Origin: Streptomyces griseorubiginosus
Lineage (GTDB): Bacteria; Actinomycetota; Actinomycetes; Streptomycetales; Streptomycetaceae
Direction: 5' to 3'
NCBI RefSeq assembly: GCF_001514195.1
Contig: NZ_KQ948734.1
Location: 997,076 to 1,061,075, forward strand
DNA length: 64,000 bases
In this document: positions 56,669 through 63,990 of the stretch, one piece after another
Layout: the number at the start of each line of letters is the position of its first letter
Numbering within the stretch: the stretch's first letter is position 1
Notes under the pieces: model-generated
Databases searched by the model: none
What the model saw: only the letters and a program-made list of their open reading frames with translations
What the model was told of the DNA's origin: nothing
Made by a program: the position numbers and the translations under genes

Positions 56669-57466
56669 TCACAGCCCGAAGCGACGCTGGAGGTCACCCA
56701 GCTGTCCGGGAAGGCGCGGTACCCCCGGCTGCTGTGGATGCCCTGTGGGTGCGCCGTAGCCGCCGGGTACCCCGGGCTCGTTCGGCACCACCCCGGTGGC
56801 CTGCTCGGCCATCAGGACCTCCGTCGACTGGAGCAGCACGGTGCCGGCCCCCACGAACTCGAACTGGTGCTCCTCCCCGGAGGCCCCGCCGAGGCCCGTC
56901 ATCGCACGTAGACCGCCCATCACGCCGGTCATGTAGCCGTGGTCGTAGTGGTGGCACGGGGAGGGGCAGTCGGCCCAGCCCACAAGCGCTTGCGGGTCCA
57001 CCCGGATCGGGGGCTCCATGAACACCACCGGACCGTTGGACGCGGCCACGAACTTTCCGGTTCCGATGAGGGTCAGGAAGCCCGGCACGATCGACTGCTT
57101 CAGCGCGAGACTTGGCTGAAAAGCAAGCAGATTGCCGGAGCGAATGGTCAGGTTGCCGTCTTCGAGGTCGTACGAATTGACGTCGAAGGCCCGGTCGGCG
57201 AGGAGCATCTTGCCCGAGCCCTGGGCCACGACCCAGTCGCTCGCGTGCAGAGGCGAATGGAACGACGTACGGACCAGACCGTCGAGACGGCCGTGTCCGA
57301 TGCCGTTGAAGTCCATCTGGCCGTAGTAGGCGATCATCTTCCCCTTCTGCAGGAACCACTGGCTCCCCTTGAGCTCCACGCAGAAGGTGTAGTTGTTGAC
57401 GTTGTCGTCCGACGGCAGCGTCATCGGGTCGTACACGGTGGGTCCCGTGCCCGGGTAGTGACTCAC
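56669..57466 (-). CDS. AIM24-family protein 1 (longest copy)
   Basis: The protein has 265 residues: MSHYPGTGPTVYDPMTLPSDDNVNNYTFCVELKGSQWFLQKGKMIAYYGQM. The pattern of a beta-rich domain (IRSGNLLAFQPSL, GTGKFVAASNGPVVFM, VDPQALVGW) marks the AIM24/TIGR00266 family. Two features are special: a Cys/His cluster ADCPSPCHHYDHGYM near residue 170 that could bind a metal, and a Gly/Pro-rich tail. Its ATG overlaps the next upstream gene's stop. The molecular function is unknown. Confidence 0.85.
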   Translation of the reverse strand: MSHYPGTGPTVYDPMTLPSDDNVNNYTFCVELKGSQWFLQKGKMIAYYGQMDFNGIGHGRLDGLVRTSFHSPLHASDWVVAQGSGKMLLADRAFDVNSYDLEDGNLTIRSGNLLAFQPSLALKQSIVPGFLTLIGTGKFVAASNGPVVFMEPPIRVDPQALVGWADCPSPCHHYDHGYMTGVMGGLRAMTGLGGASGEEHQFEFVGAGTVLLQSTEVLMAEQATGVVPNEPGVPGGYGAPTGHPQQPGVPRLPGQLGDLQRRFGL

Positions 57467-58122
57467 AGCTTCTCCTCCGAGGCCTGGACGTACACCGCGC
57501 CGTGTCCGCTGAGCTCCAGCTGGAAGGCCTCGCCGGAACCGCGGCCCACCATGTCGCGCCAGCCGAGCGCCGTCGACAGCTTGTTGCGTACGTCGCCGTG
57601 GTGGGCGACGTACGCCTGCGGGTCGACGTGGACGGGCCGCTGAGGGGTGATCGGGACCTCGAAGACACCGCCGTGGGCCATGACCGCCACCGAGCCGTGG
57701 CCCTTGAGCGTGGTCGTGAAGAGGCCCTGGCCGCTGATCTGGCCGCGCACCATGCCCATCACGCCGCCCTGCGAGCCCATGAACATCGTGCCCTGCTGGA
57801 GGGTGCCCTCGAAGGCGAGCAGCCGGTCCGCCTCGACGTACAGGGTGTCACCGGTGAGGTTGATGACCGTGACGTGGTGGCCGCCGTGCCCGAAGAGCAC
57901 GGTGCCGCTGCCCTCCACGGTCATCAGGGGCGTGTCCTCGTTGGCCACCCGGCGGCCGATCATCGACATGATGCCGCCCTGGCCGCCCTGGATGTTGGGC
58001 GTGAAGGACACCTCCCCCTTGTACGCCAGCATCGCGCCGCGCTGGCTGAACAGACGCTGGCCCGGCATGACGGTCGCCTCGACCATCTTGGAGTTGATCT
58101 CACGGAAGGGCATGTCACACAT
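57463..58122 (-). CDS. AIM24-family protein 2
   Basis: The 219-residue protein begins MCDMPFREINSKMVEATVMPGQRLFSQRGAMLAYKGEVSF and has the family repeats LYVEADRLLAFEG, GLFTTTLKGHGSVAVMAHGG and HVDPQAYVAHHGD. It lacks the Cys/His cluster of copy 1. The start overlaps the end of copy 3 by eight bases, and its stop overlaps the start of copy 1, so the three are tightly coupled. Confidence 0.87.
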   Translation of the reverse strand: MCDMPFREINSKMVEATVMPGQRLFSQRGAMLAYKGEVSFTPNIQGGQGGIMSMIGRRVANEDTPLMTVEGSGTVLFGHGGHHVTVINLTGDTLYVEADRLLAFEGTLQQGTMFMGSQGGVMGMVRGQISGQGLFTTTLKGHGSVAVMAHGGVFEVPITPQRPVHVDPQAYVAHHGDVRNKLSTALGWRDMVGRGSGEAFQLELSGHGAVYVQASEEKL

Positions 58123-58747
58123 CCCCGGCGATCGTGTTGCGCTCGCTGGGCTGGACGTACACCAGGCCGTCGCCCTCGAAGCGGATCTGGAAGGCCTCGC
58201 CGCCGCCCTCGCCCATGAACGTCCTGAAGGTCACGCCGGACTGGAAGGACTGGTTGAGGTTGCCCTGGTGGGCGATGTAGGCGCCGGGGTCCACGGTCAG
58301 CGGGTACTGGTGGCTGACGCGCAGCACGACGGCCGGGCCGTCGGACATGATCGCGGCCTGGCCGTGGCCCTCCACGGTCGTGGTGAACAGTCCGTTGCCC
58401 TGGCTCGCGCCGCGCAGGCCGGTGAAGCTGGTGCCGGTCCTGAGGCCGGCGTCGGTCGCGAGCAGGTTGCTCGACTCCACGAACAGTTTGTCCCCCTGGA
58501 GACTCACTAGGTTGATCTCCGAGGCACGGTCCGCGAACCAGCAGGTTCCGTGCCCCGACACCTCCATCACGGTCATCTGCTCGCCGGTGATGCGCCGGGT
58601 GACCATGCCCCGGAGTCCTTCGCCACCGCCGCTCAGTTTCTTGAACGCCATCTGGCCGTCGTACGCGACCATCGAGCCGTTCTTCGCCTTCACGGCGTCG
58701 CCGGTCATGTCTACGGCCAGCACTTTGCTGCCTTGGAGTCGAAACAT
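58115..58747 (-). CDS. AIM24-family protein 3
   Basis: The 210-residue protein from ATG 58747 begins MFRLQGSKVLAVDMTGDAVKAKNGSMVAYDGQMAFKKLSGGGEGL. Family motifs include LFVESSNLLATDAGL, GLFTTTVEGHGQAAIMSDG and TVDPGAYIAHQGN. The first gene of the three-gene operon, it begins next to the dispersed repeat region, which must carry its promoter. The ribosome site is weak. Confidence 0.85.
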   Translation of the reverse strand: MFRLQGSKVLAVDMTGDAVKAKNGSMVAYDGQMAFKKLSGGGEGLRGMVTRRITGEQMTVMEVSGHGTCWFADRASEINLVSLQGDKLFVESSNLLATDAGLRTGTSFTGLRGASQGNGLFTTTVEGHGQAAIMSDGPAVVLRVSHQYPLTVDPGAYIAHQGNLNQSFQSGVTFRTFMGEGGGEAFQIRFEGDGLVYVQPSERNTIAGDV

Positions 58748-58802
58748 CGCCACGGGGTGAAGGTAGCCGGAGGAAAGGCCTTGCCGACAGATCCTGTTTG
58801 GG

Positions 58803-59244
58803 TGCGGGTTCGGTGGGGGCGGGCGTTTTTGCGCAGTTCCCCGCGCCCCTGGATGCCTGCGGCGGCCTCTTGCTGTCCGGTGAGGGCGTGCGTAGCGCGT
58901 TCCGTCCGGTGGGTGGGTCGGTGCCGGGGTGGGGGGTATCCGTCCTCGGTCCGGCGGCTCGGTCTCTCGGTCAGTTCTCGGTTCCGGACGCCGGCCGCTG
59001 CGGGCGGACACCCCCCACCCCGTCCCCTGCGCGCCGTCAGCGTCTGCACGAGCGTCCACATGACCGACTTAGGGGCGCGGGGAACTGCGCGACCAGCCAC
59101 GACGGACCTGCACCCGCCGAACAACCGAACCCGGTACCCCCCTAGGCGCCCGGCCCAAGCCCAGCGCAGCGGGGGCGCGGGGAACTGCGCGACCAGCCAC
59201 GATGGACCTCTAGCCGCCTGACGACCGCACTGGCACTCCCCTAG
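58803..59244 (+). repeat. Long dispersed element, copy A (inverted partner at 62433-62914)
   Basis: This stretch corresponds in reverse complement to 62433-62914 along its length. It contains two tandem subunits beginning near 59072 and 59171, each opening with GGGCGCGGGGAACTGCGCGA, a sequence frequent in streptomycete intergenic regions. A third, degenerate subunit continues to about 59345. Open reading frames cross it in several frames but none has a ribosome site; the region appears noncoding. Confidence 0.85.
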
Positions 59245-59440
59245 GCGCCCCGCCGAAGCCGAGCACAGCGGGGACGCGCGGAACTCCGCGACACGCACAA
59301 CGCACCCGCAGTCGCCCTACGACCGCACCCGGCACCCCCGTGCGCGCCCGGCCCGCGCGCAGGAGCAGCTGGTCCAGGAAGGCGAGGAGTGTGAGAAGCG
59401 CCACCAGGCCAGGCAGGGTCATGAAGAAAACGAACTGCAC
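59210..59440 (-). pseudogene. Small membrane protein gene cut short by the repeat
   Basis: On the minus strand GTG 59440, preceded by GGGGAG, opens [33 protein letters not shown]. This is a membrane helix start resembling streptomycete DUF6191-type small proteins. From about 59342 on the reading frame runs into the degenerate third subunit of repeat copy A, giving low-complexity Arg/Gly/Val sequence. Insertion or expansion of the repeat probably replaced the original 3' end. The family assignment is from memory of its N terminus only. Confidence 0.45.
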
Positions 59441-59573
59441 AGGCGCTCCCCGGGGGCTTGGACCACTGACCCCCCACCCTGGCGGCACAGAACCGTTTGC
59501 CACAATGGGCGAACGCTTGTGCGTTCGTTCACAAACGGCCAGACCGCCGACGTACTCCCACCGAAGGTGACCC

Positions 59574-59918
59574 GTGGACCTCAAGACAGCTTCCGCCATC
59601 CGACGCCTCCGCCTGGTCTCCGCTCCCGAGGCGGTCTCCTTCCTGCTCCTGCTCGTCTGCTCGGTGCTGAAGCGGACCACGGACTTCAACGCCGTGCCGG
59701 TGATGGGCATGGTCCACGGCGTCCTGTTCATCATCTATCTGATCTTCTGGCTGGACGCCTGGTTCCGCGCCAAGTGGTCCGCGAAGACCGGCATCTGGTA
59801 CTTCGTCCTCTCCGTGCTGCCCACGGGCGGCTTCTTCGCCGAGCGCAAGCTCAAGCGCGAGTCCGAGGACGCCGTCATCGCCTCCCGCGCCCGCAAGGAA
59901 GGAATCGTGAACGCATGA
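59574..59918 (+). CDS. DUF3817 membrane protein, copy 1
   Basis: The 114-residue protein from GTG 59574 ([23 protein letters not shown]) has three membrane helices. The family motif is [18 protein letters not shown], then [12 protein letters not shown]. It is paralogous to the gene at 63576. Its TGA overlaps the next ATG (ATGA), so it is translated together with the thiamine-binding-type gene. The function is unknown. Confidence 0.88.
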   Translation: MDLKTASAIRRLRLVSAPEAVSFLLLLVCSVLKRTTDFNAVPVMGMVHGVLFIIYLIFWLDAWFRAKWSAKTGIWYFVLSVLPTGGFFAERKLKRESEDAVIASRARKEGIVNA

Positions 59919-60208
59919 TCGTCGCCTTTTCCGTGACCCCGCTCGGGGTCGGCGAGGACGTGGGGGAGTACGTCGCCGACGCGGTGCGGGTCGTCCGTGA
60001 GTCGGGGCTGCCGAACCGGACCGACGCCATGTTCACCTCGATCGAGGGGGACTGGGACGAGGTGATGGACGTCGTCAAGCGTGCCGTCGCCGCCGTGGAG
60101 GCGCGGGCGCCGCGGGTGTCCCTCGTCCTCAAGGCGGACATCCGGCCCGGCGTGACGGACGGTCTGACGTCCAAGGTGGAGACCGTCGAGCGGCATCTCG
60201 CCGACTGA
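59915..60208 (+). CDS. MTH1187-family thiamine-binding protein (DUF77)
   Basis: The 97-residue protein [51 protein letters not shown] has the ferredoxin-like fold sequence of the MTH1187/YkoF-type family; members of this family bind thiamine or related pyrimidines. The family signature [22 protein letters not shown] is intact. It follows DUF3817 with a 4-base overlap; such a pair suggests a linked membrane role. Confidence 0.88.
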   Translation: MIVAFSVTPLGVGEDVGEYVADAVRVVRESGLPNRTDAMFTSIEGDWDEVMDVVKRAVAAVEARAPRVSLVLKADIRPGVTDGLTSKVETVERHLAD

Positions 60209-60223
60209 CGTCCCGTACCCGTG

Positions 60224-60253
60224 AACCCCGGCCCGCGCGGGCCGGGGTTTTCT
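60224..60253 (+). terminator. Terminator after the thiamine-binding-type gene
   Basis: AACCCCGGCCC (60224-60234), a GCGC loop and GGGCCGGGGTT (60239-60249) form a perfect stem followed by TTCTT. Confidence 0.9.
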
Positions 60254-60265
60254 TGTGCCTCGTGA

Positions 60266-60326
60266 TTGAGCGACCGCTCAAAAGGGTGTACCTTCCTGTC
60301 CCGAGTGTTTGAGCGATCGCTCAAAC
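60266..60326 (+). promoter_or_regulatory. Promoter with two TetR-type operators ahead of the SRPBCC-DUF4166-TetR operon
   Basis: Operator 1, TTGAGCGACCGCTCAA (60266-60281), overlaps the -35 TTGAGC. -10 TACCTT (60289-60294) is 17 bases away. Operator 2, GTTTGAGCGATCGCTCAAAC (60307-60326), a perfect palindrome, lies just past the expected start. Centres are 43 bp apart, four helical turns. The TetR gene is the third gene of the operon, so feedback control is very likely. Confidence 0.85.
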
Positions 60327-60349
60327 AACGAGCTCACCTGGGGGAATCA

Positions 60350-61102
60350 ATGGGGCTCTACATCGAGGCCCGCATCCGCGCCGATCTCGACGACCTCTGG
60401 ACCCGTACGCAGGACCCGTCCCAGCACCAGCGCTGGGACCTCCGCTTCACCCGGATCCACTACCTCCCGCGCGCCGAGGGCGAGCCGCAGCGCTTCCGGT
60501 ACGCCACGCGCGTGCTGCCCGGTCTCACCGTCGCCGGCACCGGCGTCTCCGCCGGTGAGCGCGAACGCCCCGACGGCACCCGCACCTCCGCTCTGCGGTT
60601 CTCCTCCCCGCACCCGCTCTCGCTGCTCGCGGAGGGCAGCGGCTACTGGCGCTACATACCGGACTCCGAGGGCGTCACCTTCCTCACCGGCTACGACTAC
60701 CGCCCGCGCTGGGGCCGCCTGGGCAAGGTCGCCGACCGGCTGCTCTTCCGCCCCCTGATCGGCTGGGCGACGGCCTGGTCCTTCGACCGGCTGCGCCTGT
60801 GGCTGGAGCGCGGGATCACCCCTGAGCGGGCGCTGCGCAACTGGCTGGCCGAACTCCTCGTACGCGCCCTCGTCGTCACCGTCGGCTGCACCGGCCTAGG
60901 ACAGGAACGATTCCTCCGGCTCTTCGGCCCCCTGGCCGCGTCCCTGGCGTACGTATGGCCGCTGCTGCTCGCCGTCGCGATCTCGCTGGCCCTGTTCATG
61001 TCACCGCTGCCCGGCACTCCCGCGGCCCGCCGCTGTCTGCGTCAACCGCCCGCACGCGTGCGTGCCCCCCGTGTCCTGCGCACCCTGGAGACCCCGCGAT
61101 GA
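60350..61102 (+). CDS. SRPBCC-type protein with C-terminal membrane segment
   Basis: From ATG 60350 (MGLYIEARIRADLDDLWTRTQDPSQHQRWDLRFTRIHYL) the protein has 250 residues. The start resembles SRPBCC/START-like lipid- or hydrophobe-binding proteins. The second half contains RNWLAELLVRALVVTVGCTGLGQERFLRLFGPLAASLAYVWPLLLAVAISLALFMS, with membrane helices near 215-235, plus a DoxX-like segment. GGGGGAA at 60340 sets the start. Its stop overlaps the DUF4166 ATG. A role in lipid or small-molecule stress is suggested. Confidence 0.75.
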   Translation: MGLYIEARIRADLDDLWTRTQDPSQHQRWDLRFTRIHYLPRAEGEPQRFRYATRVLPGLTVAGTGVSAGERERPDGTRTSALRFSSPHPLSLLAEGSGYWRYIPDSEGVTFLTGYDYRPRWGRLGKVADRLLFRPLIGWATAWSFDRLRLWLERGITPERALRNWLAELLVRALVVTVGCTGLGQERFLRLFGPLAASLAYVWPLLLAVAISLALFMSPLPGTPAARRCLRQPPARVRAPRVLRTLETPR

Positions 61103-61779
61103 CCTCGATGTTCCGCACGGTGATGGCCGCCGACTTCGACCGCCTCCACCCGCAACTCCGGCGCCGCTTCTCGGTCGGCCTGGCGAGCGGTGAGGCCTGC
61201 ACCGGCCGGGGCGTGATGGACCGCGTCTGGCACGGCGGGGCCTTCGTGAAGCCGTTCCTCGCGCTCGGTGCGACCCGCAACATCCTGGTGCCCCGACCCG
61301 GCCGGCACGTCCCCTTCGTCATCGAGAACGTCCCCTACGTGGACACCTACGGCCGTGAGACGGTGAGCTTCGTGCGCACCTTCCACCTGCCGGGACGCCC
61401 CCGCCGCTTCGACGCCCAGATGGTGCTGAGCCCGAAGGGCGACCGCATCCTCGACTACCTCGGCACCCACCAGCACCTCGCCAGCGAGCTCCACTTCCAC
61501 GCCGAGCCCGACGGCTCGCTCCTGATCCGCTCCGGGGAACACCGGTTCCGGGAGGGCGTCGTGGACGTGCGGGTGCCCGAGCTGATCGGCGCCACGGCGG
61601 AGGTCAGGGAGTCGTACGACGACGAGGCGGGCCGCTTCCGTATCCGCGTCCAGGTAGTCAACCGCCGCTTCGGCCCGCTCTTCGGCTACGAGGGCTCCTT
61701 CCAGGCGACCTACACCGACGTGGCGTCCCACGGGGTCCGCCCTGGCCTGCGCCCCGTGCGTGAGGAGGCGCGCGCGTGA
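61099..61779 (+). CDS. DUF4166 protein
   Basis: The 226-residue protein MTSMFRTVMAADFDRLHPQLRRRFSVGLASGEACTGRGVMDRVWHGG... has the DUF4166 features: a PLH-type start (DRLHPQLRRRF), GTMD-like GRGVMDRVW, and FYRTFHLPGRPRRFDAQMV-type core. DUF4166 proteins are sometimes joined to SRPBCC or short-chain dehydrogenase modules and are of unknown function. Overlaps with both neighbours (ATGA and GTGA) show strict coupling in a three-gene operon. Confidence 0.8.
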   Translation: MTSMFRTVMAADFDRLHPQLRRRFSVGLASGEACTGRGVMDRVWHGGAFVKPFLALGATRNILVPRPGRHVPFVIENVPYVDTYGRETVSFVRTFHLPGRPRRFDAQMVLSPKGDRILDYLGTHQHLASELHFHAEPDGSLLIRSGEHRFREGVVDVRVPELIGATAEVRESYDDEAGRFRIRVQVVNRRFGPLFGYEGSFQATYTDVASHGVRPGLRPVREEARA

Positions 61780-62426
61780 GCCCGGAGAGCGCGAAGGCCC
61801 TGGAGACCAAGACCAAACTCCTCGAAGGCGCCCTGCGGACCCTCACCGAGCAGGGCATCGCCAAGACGTCCGCCCGCACGGTCGCCGCGGCCGCGGGGGT
61901 CAACCAGGCCCTGGTCTTCTACCACTTCGGCTCGGTCGACGAACTCCTCGCGGCCGCCTGCCACTACGGTGCGGAGCGCACCGTGGCCCGCTACCGCGAG
62001 CGTCTCGCCGCGGTGACCTCGCTGTCGGAACTCCTGGTGGTGGGACGGCAGGTCCACGAGGAGGAGCGGGCGGGGGGCCACGTCGCCCTCCTCGGCCAAC
62101 TCCTGGCCGGCGCCCAGACCCACGCGACCCTCGGCCCGGCCACGGCGGCCGGCCTGCGGCTGTGGATCACCGAGATCGAGCACGTCCTCACCCGCCTCCT
62201 CGCGGCGACGCCTTTCGGCGAGTTCACCGACCCCGCGGGGCTGGCCCGGGCCGTAGCGGCGTCCTTCGTGGGCATCGAGCTGTACGAGGGGGTCGACGCC
62301 CCTGGCGCCACGGCCGCGCTGGACGCCCTGGAGCAACTGGGCGCGCTGGTCGCTGCGCTGGAGGCGTTGGGGCCGGTGGCTCAGCGCGCGGTCCGCCACC
62401 ACCTCCGCAGGACGAGCCAGCGGTAG
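61776..62426 (+). CDS. TetR-family transcriptional regulator
   Basis: From GTG 61776 (VSPESAKALETKTKLLEGALRTLTEQGIAKTSARTVAAAAGVNQALVFYHFGSVDELLAAAC) the protein has 216 residues. The N-terminal helix-turn-helix is typical of TetR; the ligand domain (about 75-205) is hydrophobic. The two palindromes before the operon are probable binding sites. The last residues precede repeat copy B by only a few bases. Confidence 0.92.
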   Translation: MSPESAKALETKTKLLEGALRTLTEQGIAKTSARTVAAAAGVNQALVFYHFGSVDELLAAACHYGAERTVARYRERLAAVTSLSELLVVGRQVHEEERAGGHVALLGQLLAGAQTHATLGPATAAGLRLWITEIEHVLTRLLAATPFGEFTDPAGLARAVAASFVGIELYEGVDAPGATAALDALEQLGALVAALEALGPVAQRAVRHHLRRTSQR

Positions 62427-62432
62427 GGGGCC

Positions 62433-62914
62433 TACGGGGGTGCCGGGTGCGGTTGCATGGCGGCTTGCGGTCCGTCGTGGCTGGTCGCGCAGTTCCCCGC
62501 GCCCCCGCTGCGCTGGGCTTGGGCCGGGCGCCTACGAAGGTGCCGGGTTCGGTTGTTCGGCGAGTGCGGCCCGGTGGGGGCTGGTCGCGCAGTTCCCCGC
62601 GCCCCTAGGGAGTTGCAGTCCACCTGCGCCACGACGAGCCGTTGGCCGCCGCGCCCGCCCCATCGAACCGTTCGCCGCGTACGGCGCGAAGGGGACGGGG
62701 TGGGGGGTGTCCGCCCGCAGCGGCCGGCGTCCGGAGCCGAGAACTGATCGAGGGACCGAGCCGCCGGACCGAGGACGGATACCCCCCACCCCGGCACCGA
62801 CCCACCCACCGGGCGAAACACGCTACGCACGCCCCCACCGAAGCCGAGCGGGCCGCCGCAGGCCTCCAGGGGCGCGGGGAACTGCGCAAAACGCCCGCCC
62901 CCACCGAACCCGCA
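62433..62914 (-). repeat. Long dispersed element, copy B (inverted partner of 58803-59244)
   Basis: Read on the minus strand, this 482-bp stretch follows copy A base by base, with differences concentrated in the middle. It has two subunits carrying GGGCGCGGGGAACTGCGCGA (around 62590 and 62490). It fills the gap between the TetR gene and a MarR gene and shows no supported gene. Between A and B lie about 3.2 kb. Confidence 0.85.
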
Positions 62915-62951
62915 GACAAAGACCCGCCCCCGCCCGATAGGCGAGACGGTG

Positions 62952-62980
62952 CTGACCACGATGTGACCGGCCGGTAAGGT
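62952..62980 (+). promoter_or_regulatory. Leaderless promoter of the MarR gene
   Basis: -35 CTGACC (62952-62957), 17 bases, -10 TAAGGT (62975-62980), then seven bases to the GTG at 62988. The arrangement is the same as at the MFS leader peptide. Confidence 0.6.
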
Positions 62981-62987
62981 CGATGCC

Positions 62988-63497
62988 GTGCCGAAGCCGC
63001 TCAGTCTTCCCTTCGACCCCATCGCCCGCGCCGACGAACTCTGGAAGCAGCGCTGGGGAAACGTGCCGTCCATGGTCGCGATCACCTCGATCATGCGCGC
63101 GCAGCAGATCCTGCTCGGCGAGGTCGACGCGGTGGTCAAGCCGTACGGGCTGACGTTCGCACGGTACGAGGCGCTGGTGCTGCTCAACTTCGCCAAGGCG
63201 GGCGAACTGCCGATGTCGAAGATCGGTGAGCGCCTCATGGTCCACCCCACCTCGGTCACCAACACCGTGGACCGCCTGGTCAGGTCCGGCCTGGTCGACA
63301 AGCGTCCCAACCCCAACGACGGCCGCGGCACCCTCGCCTCCATCACGGACAAGGGCCGCGAGGTCGTCGAGGCCGCCACCCGCGACCTCATGGCGATGGA
63401 CTTCGGCCTCGGCGTCTACGACGCGGAGGAATGCGCGGAGATCTTCGCGATGCTGCGCCCGCTGAGGGTGTCGGCGGGGGACTTCGACGAGGTATGA
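62988..63497 (+). CDS. MarR-family transcriptional regulator, second gene
   Basis: The 169-residue protein VPKPLSLPFDPIARADELWKQRWGNVPSMVAITSIMRAQQILLGEVDAVVKPYGLTFARYEALVLLNF has a longer N-terminal region than usual. The winged helix reads MSKIGERLMVHPTSVTNTVDRLVRSGLVDKRPNPNDGRGTLASITDKGREVV. There is no Shine-Dalgarno; a promoter places the transcript start at the GTG. A candidate operator, the AT-rich palindrome at 63969, lies downstream. Confidence 0.9.
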   Translation: MPKPLSLPFDPIARADELWKQRWGNVPSMVAITSIMRAQQILLGEVDAVVKPYGLTFARYEALVLLNFAKAGELPMSKIGERLMVHPTSVTNTVDRLVRSGLVDKRPNPNDGRGTLASITDKGREVVEAATRDLMAMDFGLGVYDAEECAEIFAMLRPLRVSAGDFDEV

Positions 63498-63575
63498 CAC
63501 GAGCAGTGGCACGCGGAGCGGCACGAGGCTGACCCGCAGGAAGATCGCCCGGAACGCGTGGTTACGCTCGTAGGC

Positions 63576-63914
63576 ATGAAAAAGAGCGTGCTGACCCGCT
63601 ACCGCGTCATGGCCTACGTCACCGGCGTGCTGCTGGTCCTGCTGACCCTCGGCGTGATCGCGAAGTACCTGCTCGAGATCGACGGCGCCGACAGCTTCAC
63701 GACGGTCGTCGGTATCGCGCACGGCTGGCTGTACGTGGTCTACCTGGTCTTCGCCTTCGACCTGGGCTCCAAGGCGAAGTGGCCGGTCGCCAAGCAGCTG
63801 TGGGTCCTGCTCGCCGGCACCGTCCCCACCGCCGCGTTCTTCGTGGAGCGGAAGATCAGCCACGAGCTGGAGGGCACCTTCGCGGACACCGCCCCCACCC
63901 CCGTCAAGGCGTAA
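63576..63914 (+). CDS. DUF3817 membrane protein, copy 2
   Basis: The 112-residue protein MKKSVLTRYRVMAYVTGVLLVLLTLGVIAKYLLEIDGADSFTTVVGIAHGWLYVVYLVFAFDLGSKAKW has three membrane helices. GIAHGWLYVVYLVFAFDL and VPTAAFFVERKI align with copy 1 at 59574. TACGCT (63563-63568) is seven bases before ATG 63576, so this gene too may be leaderless. An in-frame GTG at 63558 is less likely. Confidence 0.9.
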   Translation: MKKSVLTRYRVMAYVTGVLLVLLTLGVIAKYLLEIDGADSFTTVVGIAHGWLYVVYLVFAFDLGSKAKWPVAKQLWVLLAGTVPTAAFFVERKISHELEGTFADTAPTPVKA

Positions 63915-63918
63915 CCCC

Positions 63919-63956
63919 ACCGCCGTACGGCACCCGGACGGTACCCGTGCGGCGGT
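63919..63956 (+). terminator. Terminator after the second DUF3817 gene
   Basis: ACCGCCGTACGG (63919-63930) pairs with CCGTGCGGCGGT (63945-63956) with a single G-T wobble. It starts five bases after the stop codon. There is no T tract. Confidence 0.65.
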
Positions 63957-63968
63957 CGCCCAGCGGCA

Positions 63969-63990
63969 TTTACTAGGACATCCTAGTAAA
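63969..63990. promoter_or_regulatory. 22-bp AT-rich palindrome at the window end
   Basis: TTTACTAGGA (63969-63978) and TCCTAGTAAA (63981-63990) are perfect 10-bp arms around CA. It is strongly AT-rich against its surroundings. TAGTAA inside it resembles a -10. It probably serves as operator and promoter of the next gene, outside the window; by gene order that gene may encode a B12-dependent acyl-CoA mutase. Confidence 0.65.

Noticed and set aside
58798..59145. A 115-codon gene in the repeat after the AIM24 cluster
   Set aside because: It lies wholly in repeat copy A with no Shine-Dalgarno, and equivalent frames occur in other phases; composition is that of noncoding GC-rich DNA.
59071..59205. 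tRNA-like genes in the repeated GGGGAACTGCGCGA units
   Set aside because: No cloverleaf with a T-loop (GGTTCGAAT type) could be made; the sequence is a dispersed repeat.
62432..63391. A 319-codon minus-strand frame over repeat copy B and the MarR gene
   Set aside because: It joins noncoding repeat sequence with the antisense of a clear MarR gene. Its similarity to frames in copy A reflects the DNA repeat, not a protein family.
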